Source: Mycobacterium angelicum (GTDB taxonomy: Bacteria > Actinomycetota > Actinomycetes > Mycobacteriales > Mycobacteriaceae). From it: 64,000 bases of DNA. The stretch spans positions 49,850 through 113,849 of the forward strand of contig NZ_MVHE01000014.1 of NCBI RefSeq assembly GCF_002086155.1, written 5' to 3'. The notes under the pieces were generated by a model. That model had not been told where the DNA came from, did not search any database, and saw only the letters and a program-made list of their open reading frames with translations. Made by a program: the position numbers and the translations under genes. This document shows positions 26,860 to 40,144 of the stretch, one piece after another. The first letter of the stretch is position 1. Every line of letters begins with the position of its first letter.

Positions 26860-27641
26860 TTAGTCGGGGCGTCGCAGATCGTCAAGCCCACTCCGGTGCG
26901 CTGGCGTACCTGCACTCCGGCCACGGTCACCGAGCAGGTGACATTGTGGCCGATGTTGACGATCGTGACGGTCGCCGGGTGTTCTGTCGACCTCGACAGG
27001 CTGACCTCTTTGCTCCACGGCAGCGCCACGTTGAACTCGGTCTGGATCACGTCCCCGGTGTCCAAATAGGTGACGCTGATGGCGCGGCCTTCGCCGGTGA
27101 CGTTGTAGACAACGGTCTGCATGGCGCCAGCCGGGGTGGTTGCGGTGGGCGTGCCCGACTCGGTTGTGGTCGTCGGCGTCGAGGTGACACTGGGCGCAGG
27201 GGTAGTCCTGGTCATGGTCGGAAGTGTCGAACTCGGCGTCGGCATCGGCGGCAACGGCTCGACCGCCGTTTGATCCTTGACCGACATATTCGCAATCACC
27301 AGCGCGATGACCAGCCCGACCACCAACAACACCGCCGCGCCGGCGGCCACCCACAACCAGCGCGGTGTCTTGGGGCCGTGCGGTGGCGGGGGCTCCTCAG
27401 GTGGGCCGGAACCCGGCGTGCCCTGGTCTTGCATCCAGTACGGCGGCAACTGCTGGGTCGGGTTGGTGTCGTTGGGGCCCGGCGCCCACGGCGGGACGGT
27501 GCCGCCATAGGTGGGCGCGTAGGGCGCCTGGCCGGCGTACGCCGGATCGATGGGCGGCGGATTGTAGTAACCCTGCGGCCCGACCGGTCCCGCCCCCGAT
27601 TGAGGGGGACCAAACCTTTGGGGCCGACGTGGATCGTTCAT
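26856..27641 (-). CDS. Proline-rich membrane protein with MmpS-like C-terminal domain
   Basis: 261 residues, homologue of Rv2507. A cytoplasmic N-terminus rich in Pro, Gly and Tyr (YYNPPPIDPAYAGQAPYAP) runs to about residue 90. One transmembrane helix follows (LWVAAGAAVLLVVGLVIALVIA), then a Thr/Pro/Ser linker (about 125-170) and a C-terminal beta domain (TVVYNVTGEGRAISVTYLDTG, VTIVNIGHNVTCSVTVAG) similar to MmpS proteins, with two Cys (TCSVTV, TICDAP). MmpS proteins assist MmpL lipid transporters; no mmpL gene is nearby. GAGGTGG lies just upstream of the ATG at 27641. The function is unknown. Confidence 0.8.
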   Translation of the reverse strand: MNDPRRPQRFGPPQSGAGPVGPQGYYNPPPIDPAYAGQAPYAPTYGGTVPPWAPGPNDTNPTQQLPPYWMQDQGTPGSGPPEEPPPPHGPKTPRWLWVAAGAAVLLVVGLVIALVIANMSVKDQTAVEPLPPMPTPSSTLPTMTRTTPAPSVTSTPTTTTESGTPTATTPAGAMQTVVYNVTGEGRAISVTYLDTGDVIQTEFNVALPWSKEVSLSRSTEHPATVTIVNIGHNVTCSVTVAGVQVRQRTGVGLTICDAPTN

Positions 27642-27709
27642 GTCCACCTCATGGATTGCAGGGTACCCAAGACTCGCGCGGCAGCGCTGGCGGACTGCTC
27701 CGCTGGTGC

Positions 27710-28345
27710 TTACTTGCCGCCTGCGGTCAGCGCGGCGAGCGTCATGGCCCGCATGACGGCGCGGGAACGAACCGTGCGCGCCGGCTTGGTGTCGGCCGAC
27801 TTCATGCTGTGTGGTGTCGAGTTCAGCAGGCCGAAGGTGGCGTGCGCCATCAGCCGGGCATCGGCTTCGGCCAGCTCGGGGTGCAACTCGCGCAACACGC
27901 CCACCCAGACCTCGACGTATTGCCGCTGGGCTTTGCGGACCTGGCGTTCGGCGGCGTCGGGCAGGTGCGCAAGGTCACGGTCCTGGATACGAATCAGGTT
28001 GGGTTCCCCGAGTGCGAAATCGAGGTGGAAGTCGATGAGGCCGTCCAGCGCTGCCGTCGGATCCGGGTTGTGTGCCGTGACGTCGCGCGCGCCGGCCAGC
28101 AGCCGGGCGCTGATTCCCACCAGCAACTCGACCAGCAGTGACTCCTTGTTGGGGAAGTGGCGGTAGATGGCCGGACCGCTGACGCCGGCTGCGGCACCGA
28201 TGTCCTCCAGTCGCACCGCGAGGAAACCGCGCTCGGCGAACAGCCGCTCGGCGGCCGACAGGAGTTGCTGTCGTCGGTCGGACTTCAACTGGCTGCGACG
28301 ATTTGGGGCCTCGGGCTGGCCCGGCCGGCTGTCGGGTGCGGTCAT
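27710..28345 (-). CDS. bkaR: TetR-family repressor of branched-chain keto-acid catabolism
   Basis: 211 residues. The N-terminal HTH (about 25-72: LLSAAERLFAERGFLAVRLEDIGAAAGVSGPAIYRHFPNKESLL) is canonical TetR; the C-terminal ligand domain is helical. The M. tuberculosis homologue Rv2506 (BkaR) has been described as the repressor of the adjacent branched-chain catabolic genes. GGAGG lies six bases before the ATG. It is divergent from fadD35 with a 114-bp gap containing two GTTA-N8-TAAC sites; a third lies before scoA. This suggests autoregulation and control of both plus-strand units. The inducer is probably an acyl-CoA pathway intermediate (inference). Confidence 0.92.
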   Translation of the reverse strand: MTAPDSRPGQPEAPNRRSQLKSDRRQQLLSAAERLFAERGFLAVRLEDIGAAAGVSGPAIYRHFPNKESLLVELLVGISARLLAGARDVTAHNPDPTAALDGLIDFHLDFALGEPNLIRIQDRDLAHLPDAAERQVRKAQRQYVEVWVGVLRELHPELAEADARLMAHATFGLLNSTPHSMKSADTKPARTVRSRAVMRAMTLAALTAGGK

Positions 28346-28380
28346 GACGGCCTCCGTCCCAACCCGTTCTGGACACTTCG

Positions 28381-28396
28381 GTTAATCGTCACTAAC
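28381..28396. promoter_or_regulatory. Putative BkaR operator 1 (GTTA-N8-TAAC)
   Basis: GTTA and TAAC half-sites separated by eight bases between bkaR and fadD35. The arms are short here, but the spacing is identical to the more perfect sites at 28403-28424 and 30135-30154. Confidence 0.5.
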
Positions 28397-28402
28397 GTAG
28401 CA

Positions 28403-28424
28403 CGAGTTATTCGCTGTTAACTCG
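28403..28424. promoter_or_regulatory. Putative BkaR operator 2
   Basis: Perfect 7-bp inverted repeat CGAGTTA-N8-TAACTCG, 27 bp before the ribosome-binding site of fadD35. The core GTTA-N8-TAAC equals that of the other two sites. Symmetry and position in a TetR divergent gap support an operator. Confidence 0.65.
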
Positions 28425-28459
28425 AGTTTGTCGCGTGGGGGGCGCCAGGCGGAGGAACC

Positions 28460-30088
28460 GTGGCCACAGCAGGTCCCCTCTCATATGAACGCGGTCCGGC
28501 CGAACCGCAACTGTTGGCGACGACGATCGGTGCCAATCTCGCCGCTACCGCGGCGCGGTATGGGACTCGGGACGCTCTGGTCGACGTTCGGGCCGCGCGG
28601 CGGTGGACGTATGCCGAACTGCTTGCCGCCGTACGCCGCCTGGCGACCGGACTGCTGCGGGCCGGAATCGGGCCTGGCGATCGAGTCGGAATCTGGGCGC
28701 CGAACCGGTGGGAGTGGGTCCTGGTTCAGTACGCGACGGCTGAGATCGGCGCGGTGCTGGTGACCATCAATCCTGCCTACCGCGCGCGTGAATTGGACTA
28801 TGCGCTAAGGCAATCCGGGGTTGTCATGGTGATTGCCGCCGCGGGCTTCAAGGATGCCGACTACGCCAGGATGCTGGCCGAGGTGGTGCCGCATTGCCCC
28901 GGCGTGCGCGACGTGGTGCTGTTGGACAGCGATGACTGGGAGCAGCTGGCCGGGGCCCACGCCGACCCGATGACGTTGCAGAACATTGCCGCGACACTGG
29001 ACAGCACCGATCCGGTGAACATCCAATACACTTCCGGCACAACAGGTTTCCCGAAGGGCGTCACGCTGAGCCATCGGAACATCCTTAACAACGGCTACCT
29101 GGTCGGCGAACTGCTCGACTACACCGCGCACGACCGGATCTGCATTCCGGTGCCGTTCTATCACTGCTTCGGCATGGTCATGGGCAATCTGGCGGCCACC
29201 AGCCACGGCGCCTGCATGGTGATCCCGGCGGCCCGCTTCGATCCCGCGGCCACTCTGCAAGCGGTGCAGGATGAACGGTGTACCAGCCTCTATGGTGTGC
29301 CCACCATGTTCATTGCCGAGCTGGGGCTGCCGGATTTCGCCGAGTACGAGCTGACGAGCCTGCGCACCGGAATCATGGCCGGCGCCCCCTGTCCGGTCGA
29401 GGTGATGCGCAAGGTGATGCACCGCATGCATATGCCAGGCGTTTCGATCTGCTACGGCATGACCGAAACCTCGCCCGTTTCTACCCAGACCCGCAGTGAC
29501 GACTCACTGGTGCGCCGCGTGGCCACCGTTGGCCGAGTAGTGCCGCACCTCGAAATCAAGGTGGTTGACCCGCTCACCGGGCAGACGGTGCCGCGCGGCG
29601 TGACCGGCGAGTTCTGCACCCGCGGGTATTCGGTGATGGCGGGCTACTGGAATGAGCCGGAGCGCACCGCCGAGGTGATCGACGCCGACGGCTGGATGCA
29701 CACCGGAGACCTGGCCGCGATGGATGAGTGCGGATACATCCAGATCACCGGACGGATCAAGGACATCGTCGTGCGGGGAGGCGAGAACATCTCGCCACGC
29801 GAAATCGAGGAGTTCCTGCACAGCCACCCCGATATCGCCGACGGCCACGTCATCGGAGTGCCGGACGCCAAGTACGGGGAGGAGTTGATGGCGGTGGTCA
29901 AGCTGCGTGGCGGTGCGCCGGAGCTCACCGTTGAGCAACTGCGCGAATTCTGCGCCGGCCGAATCGCAGCGTTCAAGATCCCGCGGTATCTGTGGATCGT
30001 CGACGAGTTCCCCATGACCGTCACCGGCAAGGTGCGCAAGGTGGAGATGCGGCAGCAAGCGATCGAATACTTGCGCGATAGCCAGTGA
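28460..30088 (+). CDS. fadD35: Acyl-CoA synthetase FadD35
   Basis: 542 residues, AMP-forming acyl-CoA ligase of the ANL superfamily. The P-loop motif is [11 protein letters not shown] (190-200); the A5-type motif is [10 protein letters not shown]; the A7/A8 hinge is GWMHTGDLA and [18 protein letters not shown]; the catalytic Lys is in VTGKVRK (Lys524). The GTG start at 28460 has GGAGGAA three bases upstream. The substrate is not known; its place next to leucine-degradation genes and a shared operator suggest activation of a branched short- or medium-chain acid (inference). Separated by 86 bp from scoA, which has its own operator and -10-like site. Confidence 0.93.
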   Translation: MATAGPLSYERGPAEPQLLATTIGANLAATAARYGTRDALVDVRAARRWTYAELLAAVRRLATGLLRAGIGPGDRVGIWAPNRWEWVLVQYATAEIGAVLVTINPAYRARELDYALRQSGVVMVIAAAGFKDADYARMLAEVVPHCPGVRDVVLLDSDDWEQLAGAHADPMTLQNIAATLDSTDPVNIQYTSGTTGFPKGVTLSHRNILNNGYLVGELLDYTAHDRICIPVPFYHCFGMVMGNLAATSHGACMVIPAARFDPAATLQAVQDERCTSLYGVPTMFIAELGLPDFAEYELTSLRTGIMAGAPCPVEVMRKVMHRMHMPGVSICYGMTETSPVSTQTRSDDSLVRRVATVGRVVPHLEIKVVDPLTGQTVPRGVTGEFCTRGYSVMAGYWNEPERTAEVIDADGWMHTGDLAAMDECGYIQITGRIKDIVVRGGENISPREIEEFLHSHPDIADGHVIGVPDAKYGEELMAVVKLRGGAPELTVEQLREFCAGRIAAFKIPRYLWIVDEFPMTVTGKVRKVEMRQQAIEYLRDSQ

Positions 30089-30122
30089 CGTGCTGTCCCT
30101 GGACGCGCCGCGAGGGCGATGG

Positions 30123-30128
30123 TATCCT
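30123..30128 (+). promoter_or_regulatory. Candidate -10 upstream of scoA
   Basis: TATCCT matches TANNNT, seven bases before the operator at 30135. A repressor there would cover the transcription start. No good -35 is seen. Confidence 0.3.
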
Positions 30129-30134
30129 CGGATC

Positions 30135-30154
30135 CAGTTAATCTGGATTAACTG
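30135..30154. promoter_or_regulatory. Putative BkaR operator 3, upstream of scoA
   Basis: Near-perfect palindrome with 9-bp arms CAGTTAATC and GATTAACTG around a central TG. It contains GTTA-N8-TAAC with the same spacing as the two sites by fadD35. It lies 20 bp before the scoA start and just after a TATCCT -10-like element, a position suited to repression. Confidence 0.65.
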
Positions 30155-30174
30155 AACCGGAGGCCATGCGGTAA

Positions 30175-33198
<3,024 letters not shown>

Positions 33199-33201
33199 TT
33201 C

Positions 33202-35172
33202 ATGTTTGACACCGTATTAGTGGCCAACCGCGGCGAGATCGCGGTACGAGTGATCCGCACGCTGCGCCGGCTGGGCATCCGGTCGGTCGCGGTATACAGC
33301 GACCCGGACGCCGGAGCGCGCCATGTCCTCGAAGCCGACGTCGCGGTGCGACTGGGGCCGGCCGCGGCGCGACAGAGCTACCTCGATATCGGCAAAGTGG
33401 TGGACGCCGCGGTGCGCACCGGATCCCAAGCAATCCATCCCGGCTATGGATTCCTTTCTGAGAACGCCGATTTCGCGGCGGCCTGTGAACGTGCCGGGGT
33501 GGTCTTTCTGGGCCCGCCGTCGCGCGCCATCGAGGTGATGGGCGACAAGATCACCGCCAAGAACGCCGTCGCCACCTTCGATGTTCCGGTGGTTCCCGGC
33601 GTCGCAAAGCCCGGCCTCGCCGACGACGAACTTGTCAAGGCGGCCGACGAGGTCGGCTACCCGGTGCTGATCAAGCCCTCCGCGGGCGGGGGCGGCAAGG
33701 GCATGAGGCTGGTCGAAGAACCGGCCAAGCTGCGTGACGCGCTCATCAGCGCGCGGCGGGAGGCTGCGTCCTCGTTCGGCGACGACACATTATTCCTGGA
33801 GCGATTTGTGTTGCGGCCCAGGCATATCGAAGTGCAGATCATCGCGGACGCCCATGGGAACGTTGTGCATCTGGGCGAGCGGGAGTGCAGCCTGCAGCGG
33901 CGCCACCAGAAGGTCATCGAGGAGGCGCCGTCGGCGCTGCTCGACGCGGCCACCCGCGCGCGGATCGGGGCCGCGGCCTGCAATACCGCTCGCAGCGTCG
34001 ACTACGTCGGCGCCGGCACCGTGGAATTCATCGTCTCCGCCGAACGGCCCGACGAATTCTTCTTCATGGAGATGAACACCCGACTGCAGGTCGAACACCC
34101 GGTCACCGAGGCGGTCACGGGTCTGGATCTGGTCGAGTGGCAGCTGCGGGTGGGTGCGGGTGAAAAGCTGGCCTTCGCGCAGGACGACATCGAACTGCGC
34201 GGGCACGCGATCGAGGCCCGGGTGTACGCCGAAGACCCGGCCCGTGGCTTTCTGCCCACCGGCGGCCGGGTGCTGGACGTGCTGGAGCCCTCGGGCGCCG
34301 GAGTGCGGGTGGACTCCTCGCTGTTGGCCGGCACGGTGGTCGGCAGCGACTACGACCCGATGCTGTCGAAGGTGATCGCCCACGGCGACGACCGCGATCA
34401 GGCGCTGCAGCGCTTGGACCAGGCGCTGGCACAGACCGCCGTGCTGGGCGTGCAGACCAACGTGGAGTTCCTGCGTTTCCTGCTGGCCGACGAACGTGTG
34501 CGTGCCGGAGATCTGGACACGGCGTTGCTGGACGAGCGCCTGGCCGACTTTGCACCGCTGCCCGCACCCGACGACGTGCTGGCAGCCGGTGGGCTCTTCC
34601 GGCAGTGGGCTTTGGCACGCCGGGCCGGCGGTGATTTGTGGGCGGCTCCGACCGGATGGCGCGTGGGCGGCGGTGCGGCGCCGGTTCGCACCGAGATGCA
34701 AACGCCGCTGCGCAGTGAGACGGTGTCGGTGTGGGGCCCACCCGATGCCGCCAGAGTGCAGGTCGGCGATGGTGAAATCGCCTCGGCGAGTACACAAGTC
34801 ACCCCGGGTCGGATGCAGGTGACGATCGGCGGAGTGCGGCGGGCGTATCGCTGGGCTGAGGCCGATCGGCACCTGTGGATCGCCGACGAACGCGGAACCT
34901 GGCACCTGCGCGAAGCCGAGGAGCACAAGATTCACCGTGCGGTGGGTGAGCGCCAGGCCGAAGTGATCAGCCCCATGCCCGGCAACGTGATCGCCGTGCA
35001 GGTTGATTCCGGCGCCGAGGTTTCCGAGGGCGACGTGGTGGTGGTCGTCGAGGCTATGAAGATGGAACACGCGCTGGCGGCCCCGGTTTCGGGGAATGTG
35101 GAGATGCTGGTGTCGGTCGGCGATCAAGTGAAGGTCGATCAGGTGCTGGCCCGGATCAAGGACGAATCATGA
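33202..35172 (+). CDS. accA1: Acyl-CoA carboxylase alpha subunit (biotin carboxylase + BCCP)
   Basis: 656 residues. The biotin carboxylase part (1-450) shows ATP-grasp features: [12 protein letters not shown] (glycine-rich loop), [16 protein letters not shown], and [17 protein letters not shown]-like linker (about 470-575) precedes the biotin carboxyl carrier domain with EAMKM, biotinyl Lys620. Works with AccD1; biotin carboxylation uses bicarbonate and ATP. Its stop overlaps the fadE19 ATG (ATGA). Confidence 0.96.
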   Translation: MFDTVLVANRGEIAVRVIRTLRRLGIRSVAVYSDPDAGARHVLEADVAVRLGPAAARQSYLDIGKVVDAAVRTGSQAIHPGYGFLSENADFAAACERAGVVFLGPPSRAIEVMGDKITAKNAVATFDVPVVPGVAKPGLADDELVKAADEVGYPVLIKPSAGGGGKGMRLVEEPAKLRDALISARREAASSFGDDTLFLERFVLRPRHIEVQIIADAHGNVVHLGERECSLQRRHQKVIEEAPSALLDAATRARIGAAACNTARSVDYVGAGTVEFIVSAERPDEFFFMEMNTRLQVEHPVTEAVTGLDLVEWQLRVGAGEKLAFAQDDIELRGHAIEARVYAEDPARGFLPTGGRVLDVLEPSGAGVRVDSSLLAGTVVGSDYDPMLSKVIAHGDDRDQALQRLDQALAQTAVLGVQTNVEFLRFLLADERVRAGDLDTALLDERLADFAPLPAPDDVLAAGGLFRQWALARRAGGDLWAAPTGWRVGGGAAPVRTEMQTPLRSETVSVWGPPDAARVQVGDGEIASASTQVTPGRMQVTIGGVRRAYRWAEADRHLWIADERGTWHLREAEEHKIHRAVGERQAEVISPMPGNVIAVQVDSGAEVSEGDVVVVVEAMKMEHALAAPVSGNVEMLVSVGDQVKVDQVLARIKDES

Positions 35173-36335
35173 CGACAACGATTCTCGCGGGAACCCTTCC
35201 CAAGGAATACGAAGAGCTGCGCGATACGGTGGCCGACTTCGCACGCACCGTGGTTGCGCCGGTGTCGGCCAAACACGATGAGGAGCACAGCTTTCCGTAC
35301 GAGGTCGTCGTCAAGATGGGCGAAATGGGTCTGTTCGGCCTGCCGTTCCCCGAAGAGTACGGCGGCATGGGCGGCGACTACTTCGCGTTGGCGCTGGCAC
35401 TGGAAGAGCTGGGCAAGGTCGACCAGTCGGTGGCGATCACGCTGGAAGCCGGGGTGGGCCTGGGTGCGATGCCGATCTACCGGTTCGGCAACGAGGAACA
35501 GAAACAGAAGTGGTTGCCAGACCTGATCGCCGGCCGCGCGCTGGCGGGCTTCGGGCTCACCGAACCGGGCGCCGGTTCGGACGCCGGCAGCACCCGCACC
35601 ACGGCTCGTCTCGAGGGCGATGAGTGGATCATCAACGGCAGCAAGCAATTCATCACCAACTCGGGCACCGACATCACCTCACTGGTGACCATTACCGCGG
35701 TCACCGGAAATGTCGCGGACGGCAAGAAGGAGATCTCGACGATCATCGTGCCCAACGGCACACCGGGATTCACCGTGGAGCCGGTCTACAACAAGGTCGG
35801 CTGGAACGCCTCGGACACCCACCCGCTGAGCTTCGATGACGCGCGCGTCCCCGCGGAGAACCTGCTTGGCGCCCGCGGAAAGGGCTACGCCAACTTCCTG
35901 TCGATCCTCGACGAAGGCCGCATCGCGATCGCCGCACTTGCGACCGGGGTGGCGCAGGGTTGTGTGGACGAGAGTGTCAAATACGCCAAGGAGCGTCAGT
36001 CGTTCGGGCAGCCGATCGGCTCGTATCAGGCGATCAGCTTCAAGATCGCGCGGATGGAGGCACGGGCGCACGTGGCGCGCACCGCCTACTATGAGGCCGC
36101 GGCGAAAATGTTGGCGGGCAAGCCATTCAAGAAGGAGGCGGCGATCGCCAAAATGGTCTCCTCGGAAGCGGCGATGGATAACGCCCGCGATGCCACACAG
36201 ATTCACGGGGGATACGGCTTCATGAACGAGTACCCGGTGGCCCGCCACTACCGGGACAGCAAGATTCTCGAAATCGGTGAGGGCACAACCGAGGTGCAGC
36301 TGATGCTCATCGCGCGATCACTGGGGCTGTCGTGA
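35169..36335 (+). CDS. fadE19: Acyl-CoA dehydrogenase FadE19 (branched short-chain)
   Basis: 388 residues, FAD-dependent, full length for the family. N-terminal helical domain with [15 protein letters not shown]-binding [48 protein letters not shown]; catalytic base in IGEGTTE (Glu371, the position used by SCAD and 2-methyl-branched enzymes). In this operon it most likely oxidises isovaleryl-CoA or 2-methyl-branched acyl-CoA to the enoyl-CoA used by AccA1-AccD1; isovaleryl-CoA dehydrogenases often place the base elsewhere, so the substrate is not certain. Confidence 0.94.
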   Translation: MTTTILAGTLPKEYEELRDTVADFARTVVAPVSAKHDEEHSFPYEVVVKMGEMGLFGLPFPEEYGGMGGDYFALALALEELGKVDQSVAITLEAGVGLGAMPIYRFGNEEQKQKWLPDLIAGRALAGFGLTEPGAGSDAGSTRTTARLEGDEWIINGSKQFITNSGTDITSLVTITAVTGNVADGKKEISTIIVPNGTPGFTVEPVYNKVGWNASDTHPLSFDDARVPAENLLGARGKGYANFLSILDEGRIAIAALATGVAQGCVDESVKYAKERQSFGQPIGSYQAISFKIARMEARAHVARTAYYEAAAKMLAGKPFKKEAAIAKMVSSEAAMDNARDATQIHGGYGFMNEYPVARHYRDSKILEIGEGTTEVQLMLIARSLGLS

Positions 36336-36814
36336 CAGATAAGGCAATTGTCCAGCGCGGCTTATGGTTTGAAGAGTTCGAGATCGGCACGACCTACCTG
36401 CATCGGCCGGGCCGCACCGTCACTGAAGCCGACAACGTTTTGTTCACCACGCTGACGATGAACACCCAGTCGCTGCATCTCGATGCAGCGTGGGCGGCCG
36501 AACAGCCGGGCTTTCGGGGGGAGCGGCTGGTCAACTCGATGTTCACCCTCTCAACCCTGGTCGGGTTGTCGGTTTCGCAGCTCACGCTGGGCACCATTGT
36601 GGCCAACCTCGGTTTCTCCGAGGTCGCGTTTCCCAAGCCGCTATTTCACGGCGACACTCTGTATGCCGAGACCGTCTGCACCGGCAAGCGGGAATCGAAG
36701 AGCCGGCCAGGTGAGGGGATAGTCACGCTCGAGCACACCGGGCGCAACCAGGATGGCGAGATCGTCGCGCGGGCGGTGCGCACCACGCTGGTGCAGAAGC
36801 AGCCCAGTAAATGA
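36332..36814 (+). CDS. MaoC-like hydratase (hot-dog fold)
   Basis: 160 residues, GTG start overlapping the fadE19 stop (GTGA). The N-terminus ([42 protein letters not shown]) carries the hydratase-type Asp and His, as in MaoC enoyl-CoA hydratases. The M. tuberculosis homologue Rv2499c has been linked to hydration of itaconyl-CoA and, in the leucine route, methylglutaconyl-CoA. Here it fills the step between carboxylase and lyase. Nine bases precede citE, with GGAGG for that gene. Confidence 0.9.
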   Translation: MTDKAIVQRGLWFEEFEIGTTYLHRPGRTVTEADNVLFTTLTMNTQSLHLDAAWAAEQPGFRGERLVNSMFTLSTLVGLSVSQLTLGTIVANLGFSEVAFPKPLFHGDTLYAETVCTGKRESKSRPGEGIVTLEHTGRNQDGEIVARAVRTTLVQKQPSK

Positions 36815-36823
36815 GGAGGCACG

Positions 36824-37645
36824 ATGAGCCTGCGTGATGCCGGTCCCGGGTGGTTGTTCTGCCCGGCCGATCGCCCCGAGCGGTTCGCCAAAGCGGCCGC
36901 CGCCGCCGACGTGGTCATCCTCGACCTCGAAGACGGTGTGTCCGAGGCGGAGAAACCGGCCGCGCGCAAAGCCCTGCAGGACACGCCCCTGGATCCCGAG
37001 CGCACTGTCGTGCGGATCAACGCGGGTGGCACCGATGATCAGGCCCGCGATCTGGAGGCCTTGGCCGGTACTCGATACACGACACTGATGCTGCCTAAGG
37101 CGGAGTCCGCGGCGCAGGTGACGGGCCTTGCCCCGCGCGACGTCATCGCGCTGGTGGAGACCGCACGCGGAGCTGTGTTCGCCTCCGAAATCGCCGCCGC
37201 CGATAACACCGTGGGGATGATGTGGGGCGCCGAGGATCTCATCGCCACCCTGGGCGGCAGCTCCAGCCGCCGGGCCGACGGCGCCTATCGGGATGTCACT
37301 CGCCACGTCCGGTCGGTGATTCTGCTGGCGGCTTCGGCGTTCGGCCGCCTTGCCCTGGACGCCGTGCACCTGGACATCCGCGATATCGATGGCCTGCAGG
37401 CCGAGGCGGTCGACGCCGCGACGGTGGGTTTCGACGTCACCGTGTGCATCCATCCCAGCCAGGTTCCGGTGGTGCGCAAGGCGTATCGCCCTGCCGAGGA
37501 CAAGCTGGACTGGGCGCGACGGGTGCTGGCTGCATCCCGAAACGAGCGTGGGGTGTTCGCGTTCGAAGGGCAGATGGTCGATGCCCCGGTGCTACGGCAC
37601 GCCGAAATGATGTTGCGCAGGGCCGGGGAACCCGTTTCCGAGTGA
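36824..37645 (+). CDS. citE: CitE-like beta-hydroxyacyl-CoA lyase
   Basis: 273 residues, TIM-barrel lyase without the citrate lyase partner subunits. Key features: LFCPADRPERFAKA, VVILDLEDGV (acidic Mg site), VRINAGGTDD, MLPKAESA, VIALVETARG, and MMWGAEDLIATLGG. The M. tuberculosis homologue Rv2498c cleaves (R)-HMG-CoA and citramalyl-CoA, serving leucine breakdown and itaconate disposal. AGGAGG precedes the ATG by five bases. It ends the sco-acc-fadE-MaoC-citE run; the next gene starts 350 bp later. Confidence 0.93.
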   Translation: MSLRDAGPGWLFCPADRPERFAKAAAAADVVILDLEDGVSEAEKPAARKALQDTPLDPERTVVRINAGGTDDQARDLEALAGTRYTTLMLPKAESAAQVTGLAPRDVIALVETARGAVFASEIAAADNTVGMMWGAEDLIATLGGSSSRRADGAYRDVTRHVRSVILLAASAFGRLALDAVHLDIRDIDGLQAEAVDAATVGFDVTVCIHPSQVPVVRKAYRPAEDKLDWARRVLAASRNERGVFAFEGQMVDAPVLRHAEMMLRRAGEPVSE

Positions 37646-37995
37646 CGGTTGCTGGTTCGCTGGAGCCGGCGTCCTGCCCCGGCGCTTTCGATGCGGTCTC
37701 GGCCGAGTGTCCATAACAGATTCGACACGGTCTTTGCGGTTCCGCGATTCGCCGCGGTGTCTTCGCATTTGGGGGCATAATGGGCAACAGCGCCAGTGTT
37801 GCGGCGAGCGAAGTCTTTCGTGCAACTGGCGGTCGACTTCGGCTCGCGGTTGTTCCCGGCTGGGAATTTGCTGCGGTCGCCGCACCGCGGGTGCCGACGC
37901 GAAGGATGGAACGCAGTTGACTGGTGATTCGTTACCGGAAGGACGGCATCTGCTGACGGCGTGACCGCGTTGTGGCTCCGAACTTGGGAGGCGGT
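37646..37995. other. Gap before bkdA, likely promoter region
   Basis: No convincing gene in 350 bp. CATAAT at 37776-37781 could be a -10, and TTCCC-N4-GGGAA at 37853-37866 is a small inverted repeat. No GTTA-N8-TAAC operator is present, so bkdABC may be controlled differently from scoA. Confidence 0.4.
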
Positions 37996-39087
37996 ATGGC
38001 GGAGAATTCTCCAAAGCCGATGACTGTCGACCTCGAGCCGGTGCAGCTCATCGCTCCCAATGGCACGTCTACCGCCGAACACCGCTATCGGCACGACCTT
38101 CCCGCGGAAACGCTGTGCTGGCTCTACGAGATGATGGTGGTAACTCGCGAGCTGGATATCGAGTTCATCAACCTCAAGCGCCAAGGAGAATTGGCGCTTT
38201 TCGCGTCCTGCCGGGGGCAGGAAGCCGCACAAGTCGGTGCGACGGCCCCGTTGCTCAAGACGGACTGGTTGTTCCCGCAATACCGGGAGCTGGGTGCCTA
38301 CCTGGTACGCGGTATCCCGCCCGGGCACGTCGGCGCGGCATGGCGTGGAACGTGGCACGGCGGGCTGGAATTCACCAAGAAGTGCTGTGCCCCGATGTCG
38401 ATTCCGATCGGCACCCAGGCGTTGCATGCCGTCGGCGCGGCGATGGCCGCGCAACGCCTGGGTGAGGCTTCGGTAACGGTGGCATTCCTCGGCGACGGCG
38501 CCACCAGCGAGGGTGATGTGCATGAGGCGCTGAATTTTGCCGCCGTGTTCAACGTGCCCTGTGTGTTCTATGTGCAGAACAACCAGTGGGCCATCTCGCT
38601 GCCGGTGTCCAGACAGACCGCCGCACCCTCGATCGCGCACAAGGCGATCGGCTACGGAATGCCCGGCGTCCGGGTGGATGGCAACGACGTGCTGGCCTGC
38701 TACGCGGTGATGGGCGAGGCTGCCGCGCGCGCCCGCGGTGGCGGCGGGCCGACCTTGGTCGAGGCCGTCACCTACCGCCTGGGCCCGCACACCACCGCCG
38801 ACGACCCGGCCCGCTACCGCAGCCTGGAGGAAGTGCGGCATTGGACCGAATTGGATCCGATTCCGCGCTACCGCACCTACCTGCAAAACCAGGGATTGTG
38901 GTCAGAGCGCTTGGCGGATCGGGTGGCCGCGCACGGTAAGCGGGCTCGCACCGAACTGCGCGACGCCGTGTTCGGGGCAACCGATTTCGACGTCGACGAC
39001 GTGTTCACCGCGGTGTTCGCCGAGATCACGCCCGGTCTGGAAGCGCAGCGCCAACAGCTGCGGGCCGAGTTGGCCAGGACCGAGTGA
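37996..39087 (+). CDS. bkdA: Branched-chain keto-acid dehydrogenase E1 alpha
   Basis: 363 residues from the ATG at 37996, GGGAGG four bases upstream. Thiamine-diphosphate motif GDGATSEGDVHEALNFAAVFNVPCVFYVQNNQWAIS (GDG...NN) near 165-200; phosphorylation-loop region YRLGPHTTADDPARYR near 260. Homologue of Rv2497c, formerly annotated pdhA, later shown to belong to a branched-chain complex. It decarboxylates the keto acids of Leu, Ile and Val. First of three genes with a short gap (10 bp) to bkdB. Confidence 0.95.
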   Translation: MAENSPKPMTVDLEPVQLIAPNGTSTAEHRYRHDLPAETLCWLYEMMVVTRELDIEFINLKRQGELALFASCRGQEAAQVGATAPLLKTDWLFPQYRELGAYLVRGIPPGHVGAAWRGTWHGGLEFTKKCCAPMSIPIGTQALHAVGAAMAAQRLGEASVTVAFLGDGATSEGDVHEALNFAAVFNVPCVFYVQNNQWAISLPVSRQTAAPSIAHKAIGYGMPGVRVDGNDVLACYAVMGEAAARARGGGGPTLVEAVTYRLGPHTTADDPARYRSLEEVRHWTELDPIPRYRTYLQNQGLWSERLADRVAAHGKRARTELRDAVFGATDFDVDDVFTAVFAEITPGLEAQRQQLRAELARTE

Positions 39088-39097
39088 GCAGGCCGGC

Positions 39098-40144
39098 ATG
39101 ACGCAGATCATCGATCCTCCCGCTCGTTCGGACGAAACGCTCACGACCTCGGTGGCAAGTGAGGCGCAGCAGCTGACCATGGTGGCCGCGATCAACCGTG
39201 CGCTGCATGACGCGATGGCCGCTGACGACCGGGTTTTGGTGTTCGGTGAGGACGTCGGTGTCGAGGGCGGGGTGTTCCGGGTGACCGAGGGCCTGGCCGA
39301 AACCTTCGGCGCGCAGCGGTGCTTTGACACGCCGTTGGCCGAGTCCGCATTGATCGGCATCGCCGTCGGACTGGCGTTGCGTGGTTTCGTGCCGGTGCCC
39401 GAGATTCAGTTCGACGGCTTTTCATACCCCGCCTTCGATCAGGTGGTCAGTCATCTGGCCAAGTACCGCAGCCGTACCCGCGGCGAGGTGAACATGCCGG
39501 TGACGGTGCGGATCCCGTCATTCGGCGGAATCGGTGCGGCCGAACATCATTCGGAGTCCACCGAGGCCTATTGGGCGCACACCGCCGGCCTGAAAGTGGT
39601 GGTCCCGTCCAATCCCGGCGACGCGTACTGGTTGCTGCGGGACGCGATCGCCTGTCCGGATCCGGTGATCTATCTGGAGCCCAAGCGGCGCTATCAGGGT
39701 CGTGGATTCGTCGATACCACTGCGCCCCAACCGCCGATCGGGCAGGCGATGGTGCGCAGGCCGGGTACCGACGTCACCGTCGTAACGTACGGCAGCCTGG
39801 TCGGGACCGCGGTTTCCACCGCGGAAGAGGCTCAGCGGCAACGGGATTGGAGCATGGAGGTCATCGACCTGCGGTCGCTTGTTCCGTTGGACTTCGATAC
39901 GGTCGCCGCGTCGATCCGTCGAACCGGGCGTTGCGTCGTGATGCACGAGGGGCCGCGCAGCCTGGGCTACGGTGCTGGTCTGGTCGCGCGCATCCAGGAA
40001 GAGATGTTCTACGAGCTGGAAGCTCCGGTGTTGCGCGCCTGCGGCTTTGATACTCCCTACCCGCCGGCCCGGCTGGAGAAGCTGTGGCTACCGGGTCCGG
40101 ACCGGTTGCTGGACTGCGTCGAACGCGCACTGGCGCTGCCATGA
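39098..40144 (+). CDS. bkdB: Branched-chain keto-acid dehydrogenase E1 beta
   Basis: 348 residues. The transketolase pyrimidine domain has [19 protein letters not shown] and [19 protein letters not shown]; the C-terminal domain has [15 protein letters not shown] and [14 protein letters not shown]. It forms the E1 heterotetramer with BkdA. A longer frame begins inside bkdA; the ATG at 39098 gives the family length. The stop overlaps the bkdC ATG by 4 bp. Confidence 0.95.
   Translation: MTQIIDPPARSDETLTTSVASEAQQLTMVAAINRALHDAMAADDRVLVFGEDVGVEGGVFRVTEGLAETFGAQRCFDTPLAESALIGIAVGLALRGFVPVPEIQFDGFSYPAFDQVVSHLAKYRSRTRGEVNMPVTVRIPSFGGIGAAEHHSESTEAYWAHTAGLKVVVPSNPGDAYWLLRDAIACPDPVIYLEPKRRYQGRGFVDTTAPQPPIGQAMVRRPGTDVTVVTYGSLVGTAVSTAEEAQRQRDWSMEVIDLRSLVPLDFDTVAASIRRTGRCVVMHEGPRSLGYGAGLVARIQEEMFYELEAPVLRACGFDTPYPPARLEKLWLPGPDRLLDCVERALALP

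Noticed and set aside
26142..28166. 674-codon plus-strand frame across three genes
   Set aside because: It overlaps the transporter, the proline-rich gene and bkaR in another frame, is Arg/Gly-rich and has no motif.
37707..37964. 85-codon frame in the gap before bkdA
   Set aside because: GTG start without ribosome-binding site, Cys/Arg/Ser-rich composition, and no family resemblance.
37646..37995. BkaR-type operator before bkdA
   Set aside because: No GTTA-N8-TAAC was found in this gap; only a single GTTA near 37929 without its partner.
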